A stretch of DNA of 21,810 nt from a virus. The notes below the pieces were generated by a model. That model did not search any database. It worked only from the letters and a program-made list of their open reading frames with translations, and had not been told where the DNA came from. A program made the translations under genes and the position numbers. Every line of letters starts with the position of its first letter. Position 1 is the first letter of the stretch. The stretch is taken from positions 25,816-47,625 of the IMG/VR virus record IMGVR_UViG_3300001750_000008, one strand, 5' to 3'. Of this stretch, positions 1 through 5,985 are shown in pieces.

Positions 1-93
1 TTTAAATAAATAAACAATTTCGAACGAGAACAAGTAACCGATTATAAGACCTACAAAACCGCATATTAAATGTAATGAAAGGTTTGGATACTT

Positions 94-549
94 ATGGAAA
101 ATCTGTCTCCAGTTATAACCGGACTTCTCGGAGCTTTGGTTAGTGCGATCATCACACATCGTTTGACTATCTGGCGGATGAAAGAAAACAACAAGCTTGC
201 CATGTTCAGTGAGGCAGGTAAAAATTTTCGTTTCACTGTTATTAACGAACTCACCGGCCTCTATCCCATCAATCAAGGTTGGTATACAGACAACTTCCCC
301 CGGCTCCTTGAATCCATCCAGGCAGTCAATACCGCTGCTGCCGAATTCAGGTATTTCGTCAAAAGCCAAACCGCTTTTGACAAAGCCGTGGCTGAGTATA
401 ACGAGTACTGCCGCAAGACAACATATGCGGAAGTCCAAGCATATGAGATGTATGATAAATCGAGAAAGCCCGGCGATATTGGTCCTAAAAATAGATTTAA
501 TAATATTGTTAATCATTTGCTCTCTTTTGCGGATTCGGCTAATCGCTGA
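94..549 (+). CDS. Hypothetical membrane-anchored protein (151 aa)
   Basis: I do not recognise the family. Residues about 5-22 form one hydrophobic segment followed by basic residues (HRLTIWRMK), so the protein is probably anchored in the inner membrane with a mainly helical soluble domain on the cytoplasmic side. A GAAAGG ribosome-binding site lies about 11 nt before the ATG. The last 37 bp overlap the end of the leftward gene at 513-758 (tail to tail), so the two transcripts are antisense there. It stands alone at the left edge of the phage segment; no upstream partner is visible. Its placement next to the immunity region would fit a lysogeny-expressed accessory gene, but nothing in the sequence shows its job. 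Confidence 0.65.
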   Translation: MENLSPVITGLLGALVSAIITHRLTIWRMKENNKLAMFSEAGKNFRFTVINELTGLYPINQGWYTDNFPRLLESIQAVNTAAAEFRYFVKSQTAFDKAVAEYNEYCRKTTYAEVQAYEMYDKSRKPGDIGPKNRFNNIVNHLLSFADSANR

Positions 550-758
550 AGTTCGGATGCAGTCAGCGTCGCTGTAAATCTATCAACTTTATCTAATATT
601 TCATCTGCTCTTAAAGCGCCCACAAGTTCTCCAATTCCGACATTGATCTCTTTTGCGATCTTGTGTATTGCACAGGGATTATTCAAACCATCAGCCTTCA
701 AACGCTCAATAAGACGGTCTCTTGATTCAGATGACATCTTTTTATTATCTGTACACAT
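513..758 (-). CDS. Small hypothetical protein (81 aa), second gene of leftward operon
   Basis: The minus-strand ATG is preceded by AAAAGGAAT at a good distance, which supports translation. The predicted protein is charged and mostly helical, with no membrane segment and no motif I recognise. The segment IHKIAKEINVGIGELVGALR (about residues 31-50) has a vaguely helix-turn-helix look, so a small DNA-binding role is possible but unproven. It begins 23 bp after the stop of the CxxC protein gene at 782-988 and is probably co-transcribed from the promoter at 1042-1070. Its 3' end overlaps the convergent gene 94-549. Confidence 0.6.
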   Translation of the reverse strand: MCTDNKKMSSESRDRLIERLKADGLNNPCAIHKIAKEINVGIGELVGALRADEILDKVDRFTATLTASELQRLAESAKESK

Positions 759-781
759 TTCTAATATTCCTTTTCATAAAT

Positions 782-988
782 TCAAATATTGTGCTTTTTT
801 ACTACCTTGCCGCACCAATTACAGACATCGTGCTTATATACACGGTAATACATTAAACTCCGAAGACGCTCTGAACTACAACGCACAGATTCAAACTCTA
901 AACCAGCCGGCCTTTCACTATAGCGACCGCTAAAATTGTGCCTGCTTCCGCCGTTATAACACCTTGATCTGAAAATTTTTTTAAACAT
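782..988 (-). CDS. Small CxxC protein (68 aa), possible zinc-binding
   Basis: A near-perfect Shine-Dalgarno sequence, AGGAGGTG, lies 4 nt before the minus-strand ATG, so this short gene is well supported. The protein is basic and carries a C-terminal CNWCGK (CxxC) motif plus two further cysteines near residues 9 and 37, which could form a small zinc site. No enzyme family is recognised. It is the first gene of a leftward operon with 513-758. Its promoter region holds four tandem GGTTAAC boxes at exact 10-bp spacing, implying tight control by a DNA-binding protein. Small treble-clef-like proteins of this kind are common in phage accessory regions, usually without known function. Confidence 0.7.
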   Translation of the reverse strand: MFKKIFRSRCYNGGSRHNFSGRYSERPAGLEFESVRCSSERLRSLMYYRVYKHDVCNWCGKVVKKHNI

Positions 989-1041
989 AAATCACCTCCT
1001 GTGGACTCACGCTTTATCTCATTTCTGTCTTAACCTATTGA

Positions 1042-1070
1042 ATTTTAAAAGGTTAACATAGGTTAACCAA
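1042..1070 (-). promoter_or_regulatory. Predicted promoter of the leftward operon 988-513
   Basis: Read on the minus strand, TTGGTT (1065-1070) is followed by a 17-nt spacer and TAAAAT (1042-1047). The -35 is poor and the -10 is 5/6 of consensus. The GGTTAAC boxes overlap the -35 and spacer, so binding there should repress or activate this promoter. Confidence 0.45.
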
Positions 1071-1090
1071 GGTTAACCAAGGTTAACTTG
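1051..1090. repeat. Four tandem GGTTAAC boxes at 10-bp period (operator array)
   Basis: GGTTAAC starts at 1051, 1061, 1071 and 1081, exactly one helical turn apart. The two central copies extend to the palindrome GGTTAACC. A further inverted TTAACCT lies at about 1030-1036. The array sits between the stop of the ribbon-helix-helix-like gene (1107) and the start of the CxxC gene (988). Tandem boxes on one DNA face are typical of sites bound cooperatively, as ribbon-helix-helix regulators do. An iteron role is an alternative. Confidence 0.8.
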
Positions 1091-1106
1091 CCAAAACAAA
1101 AAAAAT

Positions 1107-1376
1107 CTATTTTAATTTACTTAAAAACTGACAGACGAATTCTGGATCGTCTTCGATTTTTGTCTTATAGGGAAAAAGGTACAGATATATTGCAGCAGCA
1201 TCACGAAGGAACCCAGATACGGAGAAACCATGTTTATTACAGATTTTTTGAATCGCATCTTTTTGACTTGGGGTAAATTTTGCCAGCGCTCCTTCAGTAC
1301 AGGATTCATCTTTTCTCGCGCCGCGGTAGATATTAATCTTTTTAATGGTGCTGTTTGTGATTTTGAATGTTGGCAT
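1107..1376 (-). CDS. Ribbon-helix-helix/MobC-like DNA-binding protein (89 aa)
   Basis: The start at 1376 (MPTFKITNS...) is chosen because GGGGTG lies 5 nt upstream. The frame is open further upstream, with an alternative ATG at 1484 that would add 36 residues but whose GGAGGG is too close to the ATG. The C-terminal part (FTPSQKDAIQKICNKHGFSV, then SGFLRDAAAIYL) has the pattern of ribbon-helix-helix and plasmid-MobC-type proteins, in which a short strand and two helices ending in SxFLRxAA bind DNA as dimers. The gene lies directly upstream of the GGTTAAC array on the same strand, which makes it a candidate regulator of the following operon. The family call rests on pattern only. Confidence 0.5.
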   Translation of the reverse strand: MPTFKITNSTIKKINIYRGARKDESCTEGALAKFTPSQKDAIQKICNKHGFSVSGFLRDAAAIYLYLFPYKTKIEDDPEFVCQFLSKLK

Positions 1377-1555
1377 TTTAACACCCCATTTTACTTGACA
1401 ATTTTTACCAAAAATGGTTTGACTGTATTGAGTAATACGGTTTTTAAGCTCGAAGGGATGAAAGACTCGTGGCAGAGACACCATCCCTCCGAACTTAGTC
1501 AGGACAACGGGATTGTTGCCCTTATGCGTACAGGCATAGGCCTGGGCATTTTTGT

Positions 1556-1753
1556 TTAGGCTGCTTTTGGTCTCAGCAGTTCTTCAAAGGTAACTTCACC
1601 GTTTGTGGCTTTTTCAATAGCGTCCGCAACTTCAGGGGATGGGCGGCGGTTACCATTACAAATTTGCGAAATAAAACCTGCTGAAGCTCTAACTTTTTTT
1701 GCGATGTCTTTCTGTCTGGTTTTTGTTTTTTTGCAATATTCTGATAGTTCCAT
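1556..1753 (-). CDS. Cro/C1-type HTH regulator (65 aa)
   Basis: This is a small Xre-family protein. Residues about 15-50 (KDIAKKVRASAGFISQICNG, then NRRPSPEVADAIEKAT) make a classic phage Cro/YdaS-like helix-turn-helix, and the tail GEVTFEELLRPKAA is typical of such short regulators. The ATG at 1753 is preferred. An upstream ATG at 1771 would add LIIII and would overlap the operator. No Shine-Dalgarno is present. The predicted promoter (1762-1790) puts the start site within about 3 nt of the ATG, so the message may be leaderless, as lambda cI is from PRM. It is transcribed divergently from the other HTH gene (1813) across a 59-bp region with two operators. Whether it plays the Cro or the CI role cannot be told from sequence. 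Confidence 0.85.
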   Translation of the reverse strand: MELSEYCKKTKTRQKDIAKKVRASAGFISQICNGNRRPSPEVADAIEKATNGEVTFEELLRPKAA

Positions 1754-1761
1754 AATGATTA

Positions 1762-1790
1762 TAATTAACATTATGCTAATTTAATGTCAA
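1762..1790 (-). promoter_or_regulatory. Leftward immunity promoter overlapping an operator
   Basis: On the minus strand, a perfect TTGACA (1785-1790) is separated by 17 nt from TAATTA (1762-1767). The operator at 1765-1779 covers the spacer and -10. The predicted start site is at about 1755, next to the ATG at 1753, implying a leaderless transcript. Confidence 0.6.
1765..1779. promoter_or_regulatory. Immunity operator 1 (TTAACATTATGCTAA)
   Basis: Near-perfect 15-bp dyad: the left half TTAACAT matches the reverse complement of ATGCTAA at 6 of 7 positions around a central T. It is one of four copies in the window and covers the leftward promoter. Its right half with flanking bases (TGCTAATTT) also reads as an extended -10 for the rightward gene. 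Confidence 0.75.
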
Positions 1791-1796
1791 CAATGA

Positions 1797-1811
1797 TTTT
1801 CACTGTGCTAA
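1797..1811. promoter_or_regulatory. Immunity operator 2 (TTTTCACTGTGCTAA)
   Basis: Second copy of the operator, 32 bp from the first (about three helical turns) and ending 1 bp before the ATG of the rightward HTH gene. It keeps the right half GTGCTAA; the left half is degenerate. Binding here would block expression of that gene. Confidence 0.65.
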
Positions 1812-1812
1812 T

Positions 1813-2343
1813 ATGAGAAAAGAACATCAAGAGGTGTTTTGGAATAATATTGAAAAAGAATTTAAGAAATCCGGATTGTCGCAAAAAGAATTCGCAAAAA
1901 TATTGAATATTACACCGGCATATTTAAACGGCCTTCTTAAACAAAACAGGTCTGGTGAGCGAAAATTTATTCAAATATGTGATAGCCTAAACAAAGATTA
2001 TAAGGAAATGTTGGGTATTATTGATCATGATACAAAGCAGAAAAATCGTGACATCAAAAAAAAATATAAGTTGCAACCGGAAAATAAAACATTAAATTAT
2101 GGGAACAACAAAGGGGGTGATAGAAGCCTTATGAGTTCCGAAGAAGCCAAAGAAATTTTGTCTGAGATCCGAGAGTTAAATAAAAAAATGGAAAAAACCA
2201 ATGATAGGTTGTGGGGTTTGAATGATAAGATCGACAGCCTTGACAAAAGAACCACTGAACTGGAAAGGGCATTAAAAGAGCCCGACCTCTCCGAGGAGGA
2301 GAGGGAAAACGAGATCGATACCAAGAAAAGTACGGCATATTAG
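1813..2343 (+). CDS. HTH phage repressor with coiled coil, probably the 5' part of a split gene
   Basis: Residues about 10-60 form an Xre-type helix-turn-helix (GLSQKEFAKILNITPAYLNG), followed by a basic linker and a long charged helical region (about 108-170, heptad-like IRELNKKMEKTNDRLWGLND) that should form a coiled-coil oligomerisation domain. No Shine-Dalgarno is seen, and the ATG abuts operator 2. The reading frame ends at 2343, but the next frame, open from 2259, continues with protein-like sequence (YQEKYGILDLNKLAQEIAET) straight into the PAS-like ORF that has its first ATG at 2391. The intact ancestor was therefore probably one HTH-coiled coil-PAS-like protein of about 300 residues. 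A mutation, a sequencing error or a recoding event may explain the split. As the larger HTH protein facing the early genes, it is the better candidate for lysogenic repressor. Confidence 0.75.
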   Translation: MRKEHQEVFWNNIEKEFKKSGLSQKEFAKILNITPAYLNGLLKQNRSGERKFIQICDSLNKDYKEMLGIIDHDTKQKNRDIKKKYKLQPENKTLNYGNNKGGDRSLMSSEEAKEILSEIRELNKKMEKTNDRLWGLNDKIDSLDKRTTELERALKEPDLSEEERENEIDTKKSTAY

Positions 2344-2390
2344 ACCTGAATAAGCTGGCACAAGAAATTGCTGAAACCGAAGAAACCCTC

Positions 2391-2717
2391 ATGCTGCTCG
2401 TTACAAAGTCCGGCACGATATTAGAATCATATTGCACGAAAGATTATACACCTCTGCACCCAATACACACTATTACTCATCGGAAAATTAGAGATTATAT
2501 AGGTCCGACATTTTTCCGGGCCAAGGCTGATATAGACAAAGTGATCCAAACAAAACAGCCATTGGAAGGCAGCTTTTATATGTGGGGGAATAAAAAGATG
2601 CCTCGGTGGGTACGGGCCGTGGTTCCTGATAGGCAATTTTTTGTCAATGAAGAACCCGTTGCGATAATTATTTTAAAAAAAGAACCCTTTAAGATAAAGT
2701 TGGAACCATTCTCTTGA
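2391..2717 (+). CDS. PAS-like C-terminal part of the split HTH repressor (108 aa as drawn)
   Basis: The protein reads LMLLVTKSGTILESY, then a helical stretch, then FYMWGNKKMPRWVRAVVPD and PVAIIILKKE. This alternation of strands and helices resembles a PAS-type sensory fold, judged by eye. The ATG at 2391 has no ribosome-binding site, and no other ATG, GTG or TTG exists upstream in the frame back to 2259, while the upstream codons look coding. It is therefore probably not an independent gene but the out-of-frame continuation of 1813-2343, needing a -1 (or +2) shift between 2259 and 2341. If separate, it would be translated poorly. A C-terminal sensory domain on a repressor would suggest an induction trigger other than RecA cleavage. 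Confidence 0.5.
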   Translation: MLLVTKSGTILESYCTKDYTPLHPIHTITHRKIRDYIGPTFFRAKADIDKVIQTKQPLEGSFYMWGNKKMPRWVRAVVPDRQFFVNEEPVAIIILKKEPFKIKLEPFS

Positions 2718-2794
2718 CGGCCATAATCCTGAATGCTATGGCCTTAAATGTACCTCAATTTTCCACAAAAAATCAGTAGGGAGTTATATTTGAT

Positions 2795-3439
2795 ATGAAG
2801 AAATTATTTCTTACGGTAATTATTGTTTTTTTGATGGGTTGTGCGACTTCCGTCACTCAGAAAGGGGACAGCGGTGTTTATATAAAGACTGATAGAATGT
2901 ACGTTAACACTCAAGTTGGCGTATCTTTTAAAGTTCCAGACGGATGGTCAAGGACTAAGCCCCATCACAACATTTTTGATATTGCATTTATTGCAGATAA
3001 ATCCATAAAATATGGTGCAAAATCTTCTATTAATAAAGCATATATAAATGTTGATATAACGAATGCACGAACTTCGAATACTAAAACTTCTTTAAATTAT
3101 TTAATCTCACGCACAGAAAAGACGTCAGAAACAATAAAGCTAAAGTCTGCTGAAGATAAAGACTTTAAATATTATGATTATGTCATAAATAAGCCAAATA
3201 AGGAAATAAAATTCCCACATTTAATTACTTCATCGGAAATGATTTATATCCACCACTGGGAACCACCTCTAACGGAAAAAAGAAAAGTTATATCAAAAGA
3301 GTATTTAATTTCTTGTTATGATAATAAAAAGATTTTTGTAATCGGGTTTTCATTAAGTTTTTGGGCTCCTGGTTTGTCTGCCCAGTATAAGCATGATTTT
3401 AATACAATGATTGATTCCTTCTTGGCTCATTATAAATAA
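2795..3439 (+). CDS. Putative lipoprotein (214 aa)
   Basis: The N-terminus is a lipoprotein signal: MKK, a hydrophobic run, and a lipobox L13-M14-G15-C16, so the mature protein should be lipid-anchored in the cell envelope. The rest contains a stretch GVSFKVPDGWSRTKP typical of small periplasmic domains of PsbP/DUF1795 type, but I cannot assign a family. GGGAG about 11 nt upstream serves as the ribosome-binding site. The gene is followed by an intrinsic terminator at 3555-3575. It is more AT-rich than the early operon, as expected of cargo acquired separately. An envelope lipoprotein next to the immunity region is a common arrangement for lysogenic conversion or superinfection exclusion, which is inference only. 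Confidence 0.75.
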   Translation: MKKLFLTVIIVFLMGCATSVTQKGDSGVYIKTDRMYVNTQVGVSFKVPDGWSRTKPHHNIFDIAFIADKSIKYGAKSSINKAYINVDITNARTSNTKTSLNYLISRTEKTSETIKLKSAEDKDFKYYDYVINKPNKEIKFPHLITSSEMIYIHHWEPPLTEKRKVISKEYLISCYDNKKIFVIGFSLSFWAPGLSAQYKHDFNTMIDSFLAHYK

Positions 3440-3554
3440 ATGTCTCAGTTTGCAAAATATTTTTATTTGCATGGAAGTGGTCAAAAAAGAAAAGAACGAG
3501 AAAAACAAATGGAAAAAATGATAATACAATCTTAGCAACAGTCTCACCCCTCCC

Positions 3555-3575
3555 CCCGCTTCGGCGGGTTTTTTA
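3555..3575 (+). terminator. Intrinsic terminator after the lipoprotein gene
   Basis: CCCGC (3555-3559), TTCG tetraloop, GCGGG (3564-3568), then TTTTTT. The hairpin overlaps the stop codon of the convergent gene at 3573-3941. On the minus strand it lacks a T-tract, so it acts mainly rightward. Confidence 0.85.
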
Positions 3576-3941
3576 TTCTGGTCCCATCCTCCAAACATCT
3601 ATTGGCAGTTGATATGTCTGAATAACTTTCATCATCCTAAACCAATATTTCCGGTCACTGTCTTTCTCCAGGATTAACACGATCCCTGCCCTCTTTCCGG
3701 TCTGTGTGGAATAATATAGGGCCTGCCCGATCGCTTCGGCCCACTTCGATCCAAAATCAAACTCAATAGCATTATTTTCCGTCAGACAGTCACACCGGGT
3801 CCGGTCCGGCAGTCTTACCTCAACCTGTCCACCCTGCTCTAAACACCACTTATCTTGATAGTATCTCTCATTATGAAGCCTTGCCGATATTAACAATAAT
3901 ATCGACACGATAATTAATAATGCGAGTAATATTTTTTTCAT
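3573..3941 (-). CDS. Membrane-anchored or exported nuclease-like protein (122 aa)
   Basis: Residues 1-20 are a signal or anchor (MKKILLALLIIVSILLLISA). The soluble part carries the conserved-looking block RTRCDCLTENNAIEFDFGSK (48-67) followed by WAEAIGQALYYSTQTGKRAG and a strand IVLILEK. I have seen this block in a widespread family of short bacterial and phage proteins of unknown function. The order D51, E60, D62, K66 resembles a PD-(D/E)XK nuclease core, but this is not established. Its ATG overlaps the stop of the upstream membrane-protein gene (ATGA at 3938-3941), so the two are translated as a unit. An envelope-located nuclease could act on incoming DNA. That role is inferred from topology and context only. 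Confidence 0.7.
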   Translation of the reverse strand: MKKILLALLIIVSILLLISARLHNERYYQDKWCLEQGGQVEVRLPDRTRCDCLTENNAIEFDFGSKWAEAIGQALYYSTQTGKRAGIVLILEKDSDRKYWFRMMKVIQTYQLPIDVWRMGPE

Positions 3942-4504
3942 GGTTTCCCTTCCCTATGAGCTTTTCTATATCGATCCGCTTCATTTAGAATGCGCATTAA
4001 AAAAACAATCTCCTGGTCTTCTTTTTCGGTTAAAAACTCCTTTTTGCGTAATTTATTATATTTAGCATTATAATTTTCGTACATTTTTTCTTTTCCAACC
4101 TCGCCAAGAGAACCATTATCTTTTAGATGTTTCAACACTCTCACTTCAACCTCTAATCCCAAAATATGTTCTCGATTTTTATAATGATCTCTGAACATAT
4201 TTAAAAAAAATAAAAACAAACTTGTTCCAAATAAACCCGCAAAATACCTTCTGGTTGTAAAATACTCGCCAGTTTCATAATCATATCCGCCCCAAGATTC
4301 AGGAATTCCACGTAAAAATTCATAAAAACCACCAATTAAAATCAATAAAAATAAGATTCCAGCAGCCCAATAAAACAACTTGGTGCGCTTTGGGCGAAAT
4401 TTAAAACTGTATTCATAAGAGTCTGGTTTAAAATAATGATAAACGACAATGACAGCAGATATGAAAAGAAAAACATATAATACTAAAATTAATACAATAT
4501 TCAT
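3938..4504 (-). CDS. Membrane protein with three TM segments (188 aa)
   Basis: Three hydrophobic segments are visible at about residues 4-24, 44-62 and 88-104, followed by a cytoplasmic, highly charged, helical tail of about 80 residues (VEVRVLKHLKDNGSLGEVGK and beyond). AAGGGGAAA precedes the ATG. It overlaps the start of the nuclease-like gene by 4 bp, so the pair forms a leftward cargo operon diverging from the early promoter at 4598. The family is not recognised. Two-gene membrane cargo units between immunity and early genes are often exclusion systems in temperate phages, but no diagnostic motif is present. Confidence 0.7.
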   Translation of the reverse strand: MNIVLILVLYVFLFISAVIVVYHYFKPDSYEYSFKFRPKRTKLFYWAAGILFLLILIGGFYEFLRGIPESWGGYDYETGEYFTTRRYFAGLFGTSLFLFFLNMFRDHYKNREHILGLEVEVRVLKHLKDNGSLGEVGKEKMYENYNAKYNKLRKKEFLTEKEDQEIVFLMRILNEADRYRKAHREGKP

Positions 4505-4574
4505 TTATTTTCCCCTTTTTTCAGCATTCCCTCACCGGTAACAAACTCAAAAGCAAATATCAACATTTAAAAAA

Positions 4575-4589
4575 ATTACACTATGCTAA
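4575..4589. promoter_or_regulatory. Early-region operator 3 (ATTACACTATGCTAA)
   Basis: Third copy of the immunity operator, lying upstream of the -35 of the early promoter. It shares ACACTATGCTAAT with operator 4, 34 bp away. Confidence 0.7.
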
Positions 4590-4597
4590 TTTTTATC

Positions 4598-4626
4598 TTG
4601 ACATAAAATTTACACTATGCTAATTT
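4598..4626 (+). promoter_or_regulatory. Early rightward promoter
   Basis: Perfect -35 TTGACA (4598-4603), 17-nt spacer, and TAATTT (4621-4626) preceded by TGC, forming an extended -10. Operator 4 covers the spacer and -10, and operator 3 lies upstream of the -35. This is the obvious repressed early promoter feeding the tRNA and the recombination operon. Confidence 0.8.
4609..4623. promoter_or_regulatory. Early-region operator 4 (TTTACACTATGCTAA)
   Basis: Fourth operator copy, overlapping the spacer and extended -10 of the early promoter, so a bound repressor would exclude RNA polymerase. Confidence 0.75.
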
Positions 4627-4768
4627 TGTAACCGAACCAACACTAACCCCACCGCTAATGTGCGACGGGTTGGTGAGAAAGCCCTAAATAATCTTTCCCG
4701 GCTGGACAAATGGTCGCAGCGACTGAGCGAAGGGTTAACGGGCAAAAAGATAGTGCAGCAAGTAATTT
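4627..4768 (+). other. 142-nt untranslated early leader
   Basis: No gene is seen between the early promoter and the tRNA. The stretch has some self-complementarity (ACCAAC 4636-4641 with GTTGGT 4669-4674, and a GTCG-CAG-CGAC hairpin just downstream). It would be the 5' leader of the early transcript and the substrate from which the tRNA 5' end is cut. An antitermination role is possible but has no visible signature. Confidence 0.4.
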
Positions 4769-4842
4769 CGCGGGAAGGTCGGGTGGCCAGCTTGGGCTCA
4801 TAACCCAGGAATTTCCGGGTTCGATTCCCGGTCCCGCAACCA
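4769..4842 (+). tRNA. tRNA-Met(CAT), initiator-like, with shortened D arm
   Basis: A 74-nt cloverleaf with encoded CCA. The 7-nt acceptor strands CGCGGGA and TCCCGCA pair except for C1-A72. That mismatch, together with three G-C pairs next to the CAT anticodon loop (GGG-CTCATAA-CCC), is the hallmark of bacterial initiator tRNA-fMet. The T arm is regular (CCGGG-TTCGATT-CCCGG). The D arm is abnormal: GGTC and GGCC pair around a loop of only 4 nt, and the variable loop is 6 nt, so the molecule may be degenerate or specialised. It lies in the leader of the early transcript, 142 nt after the promoter. It could be a functional phage initiator tRNA, a decoy, or a decaying copy. Confidence 0.8.
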
Positions 4843-4867
4843 ATAACTCTAACAGGATAGGTGCCCA

Positions 4868-4975
4868 ATGTATCGCAGGTTTTTGAAAAATTTGTCCAAT
4901 GTGCTGGTCATGGCTGCTTTTAGTTTTTTAATGCTTTGGCTGATTTACGAATTTTTAACGGCAATAGGGAGGTAA
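4868..4975 (+). CDS. Small single-span membrane protein (35 aa)
   Basis: ATG at 4868 opens a 35-residue frame: basic N-terminus (MYRRFLKNLSN), then one hydrophobic helix (VLVMAAFSFLMLWLIYEFL), ending TAIGR. It stops 3 bp before the next gene's ATG, and its last codons contain the GGGAGG ribosome-binding site of that gene, suggesting translational coupling. A weak AGG-rich site precedes it. It lies first in the early operon, directly after the tRNA. The size and single helix are typical of phage regulatory or exclusion micropeptides. No family is recognised. Confidence 0.5.
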   Translation: MYRRFLKNLSNVLVMAAFSFLMLWLIYEFLTAIGR

Positions 4976-4978
4976 TGT

Positions 4979-5974
4979 ATGAAGCAAATATCTGTACCCG
5001 AGGAATTTGAAAAATTAAAACAAGCCGGTGCCAACATTCTGTTGAACACCGAGCGTGTGGAAACCCTTTCCCAGTTCCACAAACCCGTCATTGACAAGGT
5101 TCATCTCAGTTCCAACCCGAAAGACGGGGATGTATACCCGGCAAAAAGTGCGGACAAAGATGAACCCTCAAGATTCAGATTAACTCATCAGGCATTGCTT
5201 AAACTTTCTGCGGCTGCGGTCGTTGAGTGGCACCCCATAGAATCCAAAAGAATTGACAGGATGAATGACCGCAATTACGTGGCATATCGCGCAGTCGGCG
5301 GCGTCCGTAGGCCTGATGGTACTCCTATCTTTTTCAGTTCCGAGTATGATCTGGATTTCGAGGTGGTCGAAGAAGAACTCCGAGAATTGTACCATAACAA
5401 ATGCAAAACCTGGAACAAACCGGAAGATCACAAAAAAAATTACATTGAAAGCAGTGTCAAACGGGATCTGATTTCAAAACGAAAACACAAGGTCAAGCTG
5501 TGCGAGGCCGGTGCAAAAAACCGTGTCATCCGGAAAAGCTTAGGCATCAAGAACGATTATACGAAAGCAGAGCTTGAAAAGCCCTTCATCATTGTTCGCA
5601 TGGAATTAAGGCCCGATTATAACGACCCTGAAGTTAAGAGACAACTGGTGGAAGCTGCTATCAAATCACAGACCAGAATATTCGGGCAAAGTCAATTAAC
5701 TCAACCCCTAATCGAATTACCGCCTTCAGAATACCATGAAGTCCTCCAGGATCCCGATGATTCTGAACCGGATCCGGAACCCGAAGAAGAACCGCCCCCG
5801 GATTTTGAGAATGCTGATGGAAAAAGCCAGATCAAGATGCTCAAAAATATGGCTAAAAAGAAAGGGTATGATCTGAAGCAGCTAAAAGCACCGTTGAAAG
5901 ATTTCAGCGAGAAACACCGGATAGATTTCTGGAATGTTCTTGTCGATATGAAGGATGATGACATTCCCTATTAA
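4979..5974 (+). CDS. Putative single-strand annealing recombinase with SSB-like C-terminal tip (331 aa)
   Basis: Strong GGGAGG lies 6 nt before the ATG. The core, about residues 30-230, includes AGAKNRVIRKSLGI (177-190) and YTKAELEKPFIIVR, the 'AKNRAIRK.LG...YT..EL.KPF' pattern I associate with phage annealing proteins of the RecT/Erf/Rad52 functional class. A proline-glutamate-rich linker (about 253-275) leads to a small helical C-terminal domain (QIKMLKNMAKKKGYDLKQLK) and the terminus MKDDDIPY. E. coli SSB ends in DDDIPF, the tip that recruits many repair proteins, so this annealase may mimic SSB. It is followed 11 bp later by SbcD and SbcC homologues, the usual exonuclease partners of an annealase. 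The annealase call is by pattern and context, not a confirmed family hit. Confidence 0.6.
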   Translation: MKQISVPEEFEKLKQAGANILLNTERVETLSQFHKPVIDKVHLSSNPKDGDVYPAKSADKDEPSRFRLTHQALLKLSAAAVVEWHPIESKRIDRMNDRNYVAYRAVGGVRRPDGTPIFFSSEYDLDFEVVEEELRELYHNKCKTWNKPEDHKKNYIESSVKRDLISKRKHKVKLCEAGAKNRVIRKSLGIKNDYTKAELEKPFIIVRMELRPDYNDPEVKRQLVEAAIKSQTRIFGQSQLTQPLIELPPSEYHEVLQDPDDSEPDPEPEEEPPPDFENADGKSQIKMLKNMAKKKGYDLKQLKAPLKDFSEKHRIDFWNVLVDMKDDDIPY

Positions 5975-5985
5975 GGAGGTGACAA

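Noticed and set aside
1377-1484. 36-residue N-terminal extension of the ribbon-helix-helix-like gene
   Set aside because: The GGAGGG abuts the ATG at 1484 too closely, and the ATG at 1376 has a better spaced site; kept only as an alternative start.
2293-2305. Strong GAGGAGGAG sequence as ribosome-binding site for the PAS-like part
   Set aside because: No ATG, GTG or TTG in that frame within reach downstream, so it cannot start the downstream ORF normally.
3440-3535. 31-codon ORF directly after the lipoprotein stop
   Set aside because: No ribosome-binding site and lysine/glutamate-rich low-complexity sequence; it lies within the 3' untranslated stretch before the terminator.
4620-4868. Two minus-strand ORFs (82 and 62 codons) across the tRNA and leader
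   Set aside because: Their sequence is the antisense reading of the tRNA T arm and acceptor (typical spurious GTGNRTR/PGIEPG patterns) and they lack ribosome-binding sites.
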